Part shown: positions 48,737 to 58,225 of the stretch, in pieces
How the letters are laid out: the number at the start of each line of letters is the position of its first letter
Position numbering within the stretch: position 1 is the first letter of the stretch
NCBI GenBank assembly: GCA_026874595.1
Contig: CM049314.1
Location: 38,047,229-38,111,228, forward strand
Source of the DNA: Sipunculus nudus
Lineage: Eukaryota; Annelida; Sipuncula; Golfingiida; Sipunculidae
Direction of reading: 5' to 3'
DNA: 64,000 nt
Program-made: the position numbers and the translations under genes
Notes under the pieces: model-generated
Told to the model about the DNA's origin: nothing
The model's database searches: none
Seen by the model: only the letters and a program-made list of their open reading frames with translations

Positions 48737-48914
48737 CAGTGGAACCCGACAATTACGACCACCTTTGGGACTGATCAAAGTGGTCGTAATTTTGGGGGTG
48801 GTCGTATTTGTGAAACTCAAAGTTACCTGGATCGTATATTCGGGACCAAGAAAGGTTGTCGTAATTGTGTGGATGGTCACAATTCCGGGGTGGTCGCAAG
48901 GCGGGGTTCCACTG
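48737..48914 (+). mobile_element. Pogo/Tigger-like MITE, intact, TA-flanked
   Basis: 178 bp beginning CAGTGGAACCCGAC and ending GGCGGGGTTCCACTG, flanked by TA at 48735-48736 and 48915-48916. The ends are inverted repeats rich in GGTCGTAATT/GACCACC. TA target duplication and CAGTGGAACC-type ends are typical of the pogo/Tigger branch of Tc1/mariner. Too small to encode transposase. The same element occurs inverted at 60851-61027. Confidence 0.82.
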
Positions 48915-48916
48915 TA

Positions 48917-49582
48917 TACAATACAGCCATGTCGCTATCGTTCCGTTGCATGTCTTGTCCTTGCAAGTTATTCTTTGTATGATCACTGCTTCAGACCTGT
49001 GTGAGTTTCACTTTCTTTCAACTTGCTTTGGATGGGGAATGCAATTTATATACGCAGGAATACCTTTGGGTCACCTCAACGTTGTACTCATGGGAATTAT
49101 GTACTACATTGTAATTGGCAGCTCTAATTATGAGAAGACATGCTCACTGAAGCACAAAGACATGCTCATTGTTTGCAAATAAACATGTTTCTACTATTTG
49201 TACGTATTTAATGTCCATTTTCAAAATTCATCTGCTGAACGTAATTATAAAACAAAACCTACTAATCTTTAAAAAATGGCATCAGAAACATCTAATAAAT
49301 AAATTGAATATAATCTAAAAATAGGTCACAAAAAATAAAAATTAAAGAAAATCTTATATCTATTCTCCTATATTTTTAGGCTTAAATGTTTTCTAGACAA
49401 TTTTTTCTTAACCTTATACCATTTGGATTGGAAGGGAATCTTAACAGATGTGTTTGGATTTCCATTCAATTATGTGTTGCCATAAAATCATTAAAGTCAC
49501 ACAAACCTCTGTACGAGGGCATATATATTTCAAGAACTTAAGAGAAAGGGCGTGCTACATGCAGTGCAGCAAGTTTCTTCGT
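48917..49582 (-). other. 3' flank / 3' UTR of TNF ligand B
   Basis: Sequence after the ligand B stop. No AATAAA is seen on the minus strand; the variant ATTAAA at 49212-49207 could serve. Plus-strand frames here are unsupported. Confidence 0.4.
49207..49212 (-). terminator. Possible variant poly(A) signal (ATTAAA), TNF ligand B
   Basis: ATTAAA on the minus strand about 370 bp after the stop codon; the commonest variant of AATAAA. Weak alone. Confidence 0.3.
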
Positions 49583-50007
49583 TTAGGCACCGATGTAGTA
49601 CAAACCGAAATACGTCGATCTGGGTTCGGCTTGGAGGGAGGTCAAATTATTCACTTTAACGAAGATTTGATCTCCTTCCTCTAATTTCAAGGCTGCTCCA
49701 AGATAGCTGGTCTGCTCGAGGTAGGAATTCCTATCTTCGCAGCGGGACCTGGAATTCCGAAGCAGTTGACGCTCGCCGCCATTTGCCAGGTACCGGTTGT
49801 ATTTGTAGACGTAGTGGGACAGACTGAGGGCCCGGTAGTTGGCGTCTCGGGTGTACGGGCGTTCTAGGAAGCGTACCTGGCTGTACACGTAATACAAACC
49901 TTTCTTCCCAATGATGAGTCGGCTGTTGGCGTAACGGATGTGCTGTTTCACCACCATGGAGTGACCTTTATGGCTCCATCCGTGTACGGCGTACAGCTCG
50001 TCTCTCC
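49583..50007 (-). CDS. TNF ligand B exon 4: main THD and stop
   Basis: 425 nt; acceptor TTTTTTTGTTACAG, phase 1 with G|GG. Encodes RDELYAVHGWSHKGHSM, the TNF signature, SRCEDRNSYLEQTSYLG, LKLEEGDQIFVKV, NNLTS and TYFGLYYIGA, then stop. About 30% identical by eye to the matching exon of ligand A. Confidence 0.93.
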
Positions 50008-51489
50008 CTGTAACAAAAAAACCAAAGGGTCACCTAGGTTGAACTTTAAGCCAGCTTTTCACCTGCCTTATATGTAGGATTTATCTGGTTTCTGTCTTAC
50101 TCCCCGTACATATCAACAAACTGTAGGTTATTCCTGCTAGGAAAGATTCGTTTTCTTATTGTGGAGGTAACTGCTGACATAACTACGTATATGTACATCT
50201 ACAGAATTCCATTTCTGGTTCGGACTACGTGACAAGGCAGTATCACACGCTGCCTCTCGTTTTTTTTTTTGTTTTTTTTTTCCTGACGTTAACCAGGACC
50301 GGTGACTTCTGCACCTGCGGGCCCTGGGTGCGTAATCGTCCCCATTGCTTGGTCATACCACCAAGGAACCCCCGAAAGGCGCACTCGTTTGTGAGTGAAT
50401 CACGGCCCTGGGGTTACGACCTTCCCGTTACGCCTGCAGAGCGCTTGGTTGGAGCCGACCGTGTAAAATCTCACCGCCTCGGCTTCTAGTCCTGTGCTTT
50501 ACCCGTCAGCTACAAAAGCTGATTATTTAGGAGAGATTCTTTAAAGTCCCTTTGACGGAGATATGAGCACACACGGTACACGGTATATATGAAGCAACGC
50601 CATTTTTTTTTATTTGCAAACTGTTGTTCGTCTGGTTTGCCACAAGATGTCTTTGTTGGATGCTTTTGGATTCCCGTTGGCCATTTTGGAGGGCCTTCAC
50701 ATGTTAGGCACACGTGGATATAAACAAAACGGAAACCCATGTAAAGTGGGATCGGCGCTTTCTGGCTTATTTTTTTATAAAAGGTCCAAGGGATTATACT
50801 TTTTTTTTATAAACGTCACATATGATATCGGAATACACAGTTTTAATCACAATTTAAAGGACTGTCTACTTAACATACATGAATATATATACTCCCATGT
50901 CTCGCAAGTTATATCTGATGTGAAATATATGATCATATTAGCATGAGATCAATTTGGCGAAGCATACAAAAGTGTGTACTCATAGAGAAAATCTCTGAGA
51001 ATAATTCCAGAGTCACTCTGTGTACAATAAACGTTAAATTAATAATACTTACTATAACATATACATCACTAACGACACAGCACGGCCGTATCAGTGCATA
51101 ACTGCATGTTATATTATATATTAATTGTTTTAGAGAAAATTAAATACAGCTAGGACACCTTTTAATTAATATTTTTTAAATGACTGATTCCACATAATGA
51201 AATTTTAATGTTCGGGTGTGTTTTAGTTCTGTGTTTTCGTAACTATTCCGTGAGTCGTGCATATCCGTGGGTACTTCTGGCTAATAACTTCCTTCTTACG
51301 AAATCAATTAATTTTAACAAAGCCCTGTGGAACTGTTTAGGAGTCACGTTTGTCGATATGATCTTATAACAACTTCCTTTCCAAGTATTTATATTATGTT
51401 TGTTTTTAACATTAATTGGTCTGACTTACAGGAATTTTCTTCCTGTGTTTTATACATTGGTCTATGGACATGAAGTTATGGAGTATATG

Positions 51490-51551
<62 letters not shown>

Positions 51552-51787
51552 GCCTTTAAGGAACGATAAAGTGTGAGCGTCTCTGAAAAAAAAAGTATCT
51601 GTCGGATGGTCGGTTTCGGGGGTCCGTGCTATAGGACATGGGGAAACAAAGCTGCCTCCCTGCAAAAGTCACTGATCTTTTAAGATTTACACGATATATA
51701 ATCATATAATGCTACGGCAGTGAGGTAAAATATTAAACGAATGATCAATTTTTATATAACCCTCAAACTGTTTGAAAAAAAACTTGC

Positions 51788-51839
<52 letters not shown>

Positions 51840-51976
51840 CCTGGAAATTACCACCACCAACGGAATTTCGATAGTGGTTTTATATAAAGAGCATAAAGGA
51901 ATCGGGACCGTGAACAAGTGGTCATAATTTTAGGTGGTCGCTAAACCGGGGTGATCATTAGGCGAGGTTTTACTCT

Positions 51977-52024
<48 letters not shown>

Positions 52025-55000
52025 GTATGTGTGTGTCAAATAACGTTGTTACCTTTGTCAGCTGTATGTTTCTTAGTCAGCACTAGGTGCGCTGCAGGCA
52101 CGTGCTTCTCTGGACGCCCGCCAGGTCTGCCTGAGTTTCCAGTCAGTCCGGGCACGTGTTCTGTGGAAATAAAGCTACTAGAAGTGGAAGGGTTTACCGT
52201 TTTATTCGAGGGAATAATACCCTTAAAAGTCAAACAACTTCAAGAAAGGCGAAGTTGGAATTAAAGAATGCGGAAAATATCGCCAAAAAGTATATTCATT
52301 ATAAAGAGGTGGGCTTTACCCCTCTGTATACAAATAATTACCCATTTTTAAAATATGACGTTCCGTTGCAAGGCTAATGATAACATACAGACACTATATA
52401 ATAGTGTATAATGAATACTTTTTACAATTTCCAGATATAAGGGCCTTTCACTTTGATCAAACTAACTCATGTAAAACTTGCGGTAATAATATTTTGTTGA
52501 TATTTGGAAAATTGAGGGGGGGGGGGGGGGGGGGGGGGAGCAGGGCTTGCTTTATTTTTCGTATTTCGTATTTCCAACATGAGCGCAACAAGGTCCTAAT
52601 TGTGGTTCGAAAACAAAGATTTAAACTTCGGCTGTTTTGTTAAGATTTCGACTACCTGGTGTGTACATGTGTATTTAAGTATACCTACCATCGAAATACT
52701 CTTCAGGCGGCTGGGTCGCCAATTCCTGCAAAAATATAGATGACTTTGGGTATTTCAGCGTGAACTGCGGCTGCCTCGATCCATTATATCATGGCTAATT
52801 GCTAATTATGGACAGAAAAGAGGCAGGAATTAAGACAACAGGGAAAAAAATATCCTGAGATTTTGAAAATTCTACTGTTACCGACACGTTGCCCCATTAA
52901 TCACTGCACGAGTCACCCGTAACACTACAAACAAATCATGACTTTTTTAAGGATTGAATTTTTAAAGTTCAATGTCGTGTCTTTTTCAGGCCTGGGAATC
53001 CTGATTTATGTTGTATAGTCACCCACGGATAGGCCTATAGGAGGTTACACCTGGGGTAACGACAATGGAAATGGCTGACGGTGTGTTATTAACATTAAAC
53101 AACACATAACCATGAGACCAGTGAACAAGTGACAAAGGTAAACCGCTTATTAAGATTTATTTGCGATTTTATGAAGATTACGGAGGACTACATGATACGA
53201 TTCCGTCAGAGGACGTTTTTGTAGCCGACAGTACCGATTCAAATCACTTTATATGTTGTGCTTCTCCTTTATCAAAAATAGGAATTTACTTTACATGAAT
53301 ACCGATATGTATTATAATAATAACGCATGTTAATACGCTTTTGTTAAGACACCTTTCGGGTGCCTCTGTAACCATAACACATGAACGAGGTAAATAGATT
53401 ACACAATGCAGCATATATAAAGGGTATTAACGGTGTCTGGAAAAAGGGGTACCACGTGGTCGTTAATGATGTCAGTGGGTAAAAACAAGATCTAGGACTA
53501 AATATCCAGGTCACTAGATTACTGCTAAGTAGATGTGAGCCATAAACAGTGTTAGAAGCAGTGATAGAGTTGTTATCACATGCACGAAATACGGCAAGGA
53601 GCACTAAAACAAACTCCGACAGTAAGAACGGACTTCTCCAATATACTAATAATAATCCAGTGGGATAAGGGGGAATGTGGTTCAAAAAGCGATAGGAGTG
53701 GAGCAACAAAACGTAATTGGGACGCATAAACTGTTTTTATGGTTCCTTGTTACCTCTCTATAACAATGGCCGTATTAACTTAAAGTGGTCAAGAAAGTCA
53801 AATGATTCTAAATTAAAAAAAAAAATTTAGACTATTATTATTTGTTTGTTTGTTTGTTTTTTTAGAGAGGAGTGGGGGGGGGGGGGTTACCGCATCAACT
53901 TTTATTATGTTGTTTTATCTTTCATAATCCAGGTATATACGTCTGCACAGTTCCATTTCGATTTAGGTCAATGTGTCAGGGTGGAAGCACTGGCTTCCTG
54001 TCAAGTAATTTTGTATCCTAGACTTTGATACAGCCTGTGGTGTCTCTCTGACATACAAAAATCTCTGTTTTCATAAAGACAATAAAGGGTCTATAGGACT
54101 TTTATGTTATTTTGTAACCTAGATTTTCTTATGTTATTTTATGTCCAGGACTTTGTATCCCCAAGTATTTGACTTGAGTGGTATATGGTATCAGCGTTAA
54201 CTCTAACAAAAGCCATGAATCACCGGGGTTGCCAAGGAAACCCCAGTACAAGAACGTGCGTGTTAACAACCTGAGTGTTTTTATTGCTTTTGTTAGTGGG
54301 AGTCCTGGAGGGGTGACGTGGAAAAAGGAAGTGAAAATTTGTTGTGCTCCAATTAAACTGAATGGAGCCCAGTCGGCGATAAAAGGAATAAAAAGTCCTT
54401 CCTGTATATAATATATACATGTATATATAAATATTACAAAGTATGTCCGTGTCATTAAGTTTTTTCCATCGACTTGGATGGGGAATTCCCAACAATAACA
54501 GAGCGTTGGTATCCTCAATCAAATGAGTACGACTTCCTCCCGGGCGAGCTTATAACACAGTGCTTCCCTTGAATAAATGCCAAGGGACATATTTAACCAT
54601 TACAATCGTATATGCCATGTTTAACATATTTTAACTCAATGCGCACGATTTCATTGCGTTATGTCATACATTTTGTGTAAAAGAAGAGAGATATACCTGG
54701 TTGCCAGGTGTATGCGTCAGACCAGGACTTAAACTTATCACGCCGATGGCCGTAACAAGCCGTATCTATGGACGCTACACTCACGCCACTGATATCATAT
54801 TCAAAAGTATTATTAATTACATTTTTTATATTGATTCAGTTAACCACTTGTGTATAGAGCAACCATGTAGTGCCGACAGTATAACGCATTATGCGGCTTA
54901 ATGAAGGCGTCTATTGAAAAGGCGCATGTAGAATGTATATGAACAGACAAATAAGTGACTCATGGGTCATGATGCTCAGCCGACTGACATACTGACCACA

Positions 55001-57011
55001 TGTCCTTACACAGGCAACTACAAGCCCCATAGCTCGGAGGATATCGGTAACAGAGACTTAATTGCAGGTTTCCAAGGTGATTTATCATGGACCTTCCTGA
55101 ATGTTAAGTTAAGAGATTTTAGGTCCAATGGTAACGATTTGTGGCCTAACAGACGACCACATCTTTGAAGGTCTCAAAAATAGAGAACAAAATGTGTAAA
55201 AATTCGAAAAAAATACAAATAGTGACACCTGTCTGCAGGAACTGATGAAACACTCCATGATCAATATGCATGCAAAGAATCATGGTGATCAATGCATAAA
55301 GTGGTTAGATAGTGAAGCTTTTGTTTCAACTATTTAATTATTCGGGGGGGGGGGGTACTTCAAAGCCCCATAGCTCGTAGGATATCGGTATCAGAGACCG
55401 TATTTCAGGTCTCCAAGGAGATTTATATGGACCTCCCTGGATGCCAGGTTAGAAGATTCTAGGTCCAGTGGTTACGATTTGTGCCCTGTTAACAGATAAC
55501 CGCATCTTTGAAGGTCTCAACAATAGGGAAAAATGCGTAAATTTGAAAAAAAAAAATCAGATGGCGCCACCAGTCTGCGGAAACTGATGAATGCATGGAT
55601 AACAAAGACTTAATTTCAGGTTTCCAATTAGATTTTTCATGGATCTCAATGGATGTCTAGTAAGAAGATTCTAGGTACAGCGGTTACGATGTGTGCCTGA
55701 TTAACGGACGGACGGACAGACAGACAAACAGCTAGATGGACATACAGACGGACGACGGACAAAGAGTGATGATTGAAGGTCATCTGAGCTAAAAAAAAAG
55801 TAAACTTGATTGGTGGATAAATACGAAAACGCTAGCATTTATAAGAACATCAGCTGACATCTGTTTCCAAAAGAACGAGAAAATTTTGTAAAATATTAGT
55901 ACATCTGCAAGATCCATAAAAACTGACGGATGCAGCTGCCTTCCGTAGATAGTCCGGCAGATCATACATGATATATATATATATACATCACCCCCCCCCC
56001 CCCCCCCCCCTTCTATAGACTAACACGAACGATTTAAACATAATCTAAAAGCTTATCTCTGCGCAATGCATATAACCTAGATGTCTGCACAACGCCTATT
56101 ATTCAACTTGATAACACAAGGTGATGTCGCGGTTAAATATGTTCTTGTATTAATCAAAAGCCTGAGAAGCCCGTGTCACAGTTGGATGTCAATAATGATA
56201 TTTGCGATTTCATTATATCGCAAAACAATCTGCGGCGCAGATCAATGTCCACATACAGAGCACGACCAATTCGTTTATTTATAATTCATGAAAACAATAT
56301 CGACGATAAGAGTTGATGTTTTGTCTGCATAGCTACTACTCTTCTTCACCACTACGTTCACTTCTATTTTCTATTTATTTCTTTTTTTTTATTAAATGAT
56401 CTTAACTACACATGCTGTTATAAGCTGCATGAAACGGCATTAGATATTTCTTGACCAATATTGATTGATTTCTTGTAGCTGTCTGCACGATTTGGTTTAC
56501 CAAGTCAGCCTCTTGCCGACGAGATAGTAAGTCACTCTTGTGCACGGCTTATTGTTTTGGTATATTTAAAAAAAAAACTCACCTTATCCAGCAAACTGTC
56601 CAATATGATGTTTTCTTTTGCACAACAGACTTCCACGTTGCGTCCATTTCTAATTTCCATCCGACGCACCGGCTCGACACCATGCAGCCTGTGCGCATGC
56701 GCAGTGGCCAGCCCGAGGCTGTCACATGGGACGCAAAACAGCCTTGACCTCCGGTCAGCAGACAATGCTCCAAGTTTGTTCAGCATGACCATTGTGGTCA
56801 CTACAGCCCCCACAGTGACCACAAAGCAAACCATGCATAGCACAATCGCAACTTTAGTGCCCGAGCGGAGTCCATTTGAACTTTTGGCGCCATACTGCGG
56901 GCAGCCGTGAACTATCAGTTGGCTACTCGTCTCGGAGACCTGGCGGTTGTAACCGTTCATGCAGCAGGGTTTGTAGATTTGCTGACCAGGTGTTTTGTGG
57001 TTGAGAGCCAT
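49583..57011 (-). CDS. TNF superfamily ligand B, complete, four coding exons
   Basis: Coding exons 57011-56583, 52725-52689, 52160-52053 and 50007-49583 join in frame to 333 codons (332 residues plus stop); all introns are GT-AG. Layout: cytoplasmic tail 1-53; a single membrane segment about 54-77 (KVAIVLCMVCFVVTVGAVV) without signal peptide, so type II; a basic RRSR at 87-90 just outside the membrane, a minimal furin-type site; stalk cysteines 93, 96, 129 and 130; short Gly-X-Y stretch 160-170 (GLTGNSGRPGG); THD about 173-332. The THD shows VPAAHLVL, HGWS, the TNF signature RLIIGKKGLYYVYSQVRF, sequon NLT and the ending TYFGLYYIGA. Family role: trimeric cytokine binding TNF receptors, membrane-bound or shed. 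Start chosen at the ATG in GCCATGG; upstream in-frame codons begin only at GTG. Vertebrate subfamily not assigned; the collagen-like trace recalls ectodysplasin but is far shorter. Confidence 0.93.
50259..50510 (-). mobile_element. tRNA-derived SINE, decayed copy lacking the B box
   Basis: Read on the minus strand it opens GCTGACGGGTAAAGCACAGG at 50510 and follows the body of the 6843-7235 element: GTGAGATTTT, CAAACGAGTGCGCCTTTCGG, CAATGGGGACGATTACGC, then an A-rich tail (50282-50259). About 30 bp that include the B box are missing after the head and much of the 3' part is cut. It should therefore be transcriptionally dead. It is oriented with ligand B transcription. Confidence 0.8.
50570..50870 (+). 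repeat. Interspersed repeat family R1, copy 3
   Basis: Shares TTTGCAAACTGTTGTTCGTC, AAGATGTCTTTGTTG, GATATAAACAAAAC and TTTCTGGCTTATT then TATAAAAGG with copies 1 and 2. It lies antisense to ligand B, whereas copy 1 lies sense in the matching intron of ligand A, so the insertions are independent. Confidence 0.55.
51490..51548. repeat. (TA)n microsatellite in intron 3
   Basis: About 29 TA units. Confidence 0.95.
51789..52018. repeat. (TA)n(GA)n, MITE fragment, (TA)n
   Basis: (TA)n then (GA)n at 51789-51838; a pogo/Tigger-like fragment 51838-51976 (GGAAATTACCACCACC...GGTCGCTAAACCGGGGTGAT, GGCGAGGTTTTACT); then (TA)n at 51981-52018, just 34 bp from the exon 3 donor. Confidence 0.7.
52053..52160 (-). 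CDS. TNF ligand B exon 3: collagen-like stub and first THD strand
   Basis: 108 nt, phase 1 at both ends; acceptor CTTTATTTCCACAG, donor G|GTAACA. Encodes (E)HVPGLTGNSGRPGG, then RPEKHVPAAHLVLTKKHTA and DK(G). The Gly pattern G160, G163, G166, G169 makes about four Gly-X-Y triplets. Confidence 0.9.
52161..52688 (-). other. TNF ligand B intron 2 (528 bp) with G23 tract
   Basis: Short intron holding a 23-base G homopolymer (52516-52538 on the plus strand, C23 in the transcript). No gene. Confidence 0.8.
52689..52725 (-). CDS. TNF ligand B exon 2, 37-nt micro-exon
   Basis: Acceptor TATATTTTTGCAG, donor G|GTAGGT. Begins in phase 0 and ends in phase 1, encoding ELATQPPEEYFD plus one base. Accepted because it is the one piece that links the phase-0 donor of exon 1 with the phase-1 acceptor of exon 3. 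Too short for gene finders that rely on length. Confidence 0.8.
54481..54490. promoter_or_regulatory. Palindromic NF-kB-type site in intron 1
   Basis: GGGAATTCCC, preceded by another G. It fits the Rel/NF-kB consensus GGGRNWYYCC perfectly and symmetrically. About one such match is expected by chance in a window this size, so function is inference. Confidence 0.35.
54962..55795 (-). mobile_element. AGCTCAGCTGAC repeat, copy 5 (inverted)
   Basis: Read on the minus strand it starts TTTTTTTTAGCTCAGATGAC at 55795 with CACTCTTTGTCCGTCGTCCG and a GTCTGTCCGTCCGTCC tract, followed by three core units ending near 54962. The core phrases (CTAGAATCTTCTAACC, CATGATTCTTTGCATGC, GGGGCTTTGAAGTACCCC) match 18282-19140. 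Confidence 0.72.
56583..57011 (-). CDS. TNF ligand B exon 1: tail, membrane segment, stalk
   Basis: 429 nt, 143 residues. The ATG at 57011-57009 has a strong Kozak context (CGCCATGG). The donor is AAG|GTGAGT at 56583/56582, phase 0. Read-through past the donor adds only 16 residues before a stop. The tail has two adjacent Cys (16-17) and the stalk has CVPC (93-96) and CC (129-130), possible inter-chain disulfides. Confidence 0.92.
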
Positions 57012-57338
57012 GGCGAGTTGACGCACAAAACACACTTCAACAAAGGCTCAAACAATGCTGTTGCAATTAATATAATCAATGCATAATGCACAGCAAGGCC
57101 CCCAAAATCATGTCTGAATTTACAATGTACATTCAGATATGATTTTGGTTGAAGCCAGGCCCCATTGGTCTTGCGACCGTGCTGATAACAGCGAGTGTGT
57201 ACAGCAAACTGGCAAAACGCGCCAAGGCAACCGATATATTGGACGACCCGACAAGTGCGAAGTGTAAACTCGTTTCGCAGAAGGTGAATTCTGCAAAACG
57301 ATCCGCTACACTACACAAGGACCGGGTCAATAGGAGGC
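57012..57338 (-). other. 5' UTR region of TNF ligand B
   Basis: Between the TATA-like element and the ATG. It holds several upstream ATGs on the minus strand if transcribed uninterrupted, so a 5' UTR intron or a closer start site is possible. The opposite-strand frame at 57149-57343 is not supported. Confidence 0.4.
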
Positions 57339-57360
57339 TATAAATAGACAGGGAATTTCC
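57339..57360 (-). promoter_or_regulatory. kB site abutting TATA-like element, TNF ligand B promoter
   Basis: On the minus strand GGAAATTCCC (57360-57351) is followed after four bases by TATTTATA (57346-57339), about 330 bp before the ATG. The first is a perfect Rel/NF-kB consensus (GGGAATTTCC read the other way); the second can bind TBP. This spacing would place Rel at about -40. A further near-match, TGGAATTTCC, lies at 57926-57917. The start site is not determined. Confidence 0.45.
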
Positions 57361-58169
57361 GCATGGGCTTGTGTAGCTGATATAACTCGGCGTTATCTGG
57401 GAAACATGAACAGGGGCCACGTACGACAAGGAAGCTACTATGCTTAGTTTACATTAAGCTTTTTTTCGTATATCTTTAGTTCTGGGAACTATTACTGCTT
57501 GCAAGCCTTTAGCACAATTAGTACGATACATTTACAATGAGGTATTGCATTTTAAAATGTTTATTGCCGGTGTGCATAAAGGAAAAACCCTTAAAATTGT
57601 CAGAAACCAGACCGCGATTATAAAGCCGCCTTAAAATAAACACACACGCACACGCATACACATATTTATATATATGTATATATTTATACTCCTCTGTGTG
57701 CCTGCACTAACATACGTATAGACCTATCCATAAATAAGCCCATAACACGAGTGTGATCATTAACTAATTATAGGGGGTTACTCAATATGTATATAAACCA
57801 TTATGGAATTTACAGCCCCGCTTTTAATGGTTTGTAATTCAAACACTCCATGTTGTCATTACCACACTATAAAATGCTCAGCTAAGCGGCTGCGTATTTC
57901 CCGAACACGTGGCTCTGGAAATTCCAACGATGACCTCACGGTTTTTTTTTCTACCGTGAGATAACTGCGTTTCCTCTCCTGGTGTTGAGAGACATACATA
58001 ATTTAACAACATATATTTCCTGTCTATATTTCACTTTGGGAACCTACATACATGTATTCGTAAATTTATGTTCTAGGGGGGAAGGGAATGACTCGGAGTG
58101 GGGGGAAATCACAGGGAGTGGAAGGGTAATCAAAGTTGGGACAACTTTTTTATTGACACAAATACACAC

Positions 58170-58225
<56 letters not shown>

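Larger units (their letters stand above)
50008..52052 (-). other. TNF ligand B intron 3 (2045 bp)
   Basis: Holds a decayed SINE (about 50259-50510), R1 copy 3 (50570-50870), (TA)n at 51490-51548, (TA)n(GA)n at 51789-51838, a pogo-like MITE fragment (51838-51976) and (TA)n at 51981-52018. Confidence 0.85.
52726..56582 (-). other. TNF ligand B intron 1 (3857 bp)
   Basis: Contains a palindromic kB site (54481-54490), an inverted AGCTCAGCTGAC repeat (54962-55795) and a C20 tract (55991-56010). A 127-codon hydrophobic frame (53344-53727, same strand) has no family features. Confidence 0.8.

Noticed and set aside
48728-49004. Overlapping 77-90-codon frames on both strands
   Set aside because: They translate the pogo/Tigger-like MITE at 48737-48914, which has no coding capacity.
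53344-53727. 127-codon hydrophobic frame in intron 1 of TNF ligand B
   Set aside because: No ordered membrane topology, homology motif or splice sites; likely chance in AT-rich DNA.
57149-57343. 64-codon plus-strand frame opposite the TNF ligand B 5' region
   Set aside because: Starts at a non-ATG codon and overlaps the likely promoter and 5' UTR on the other strand.
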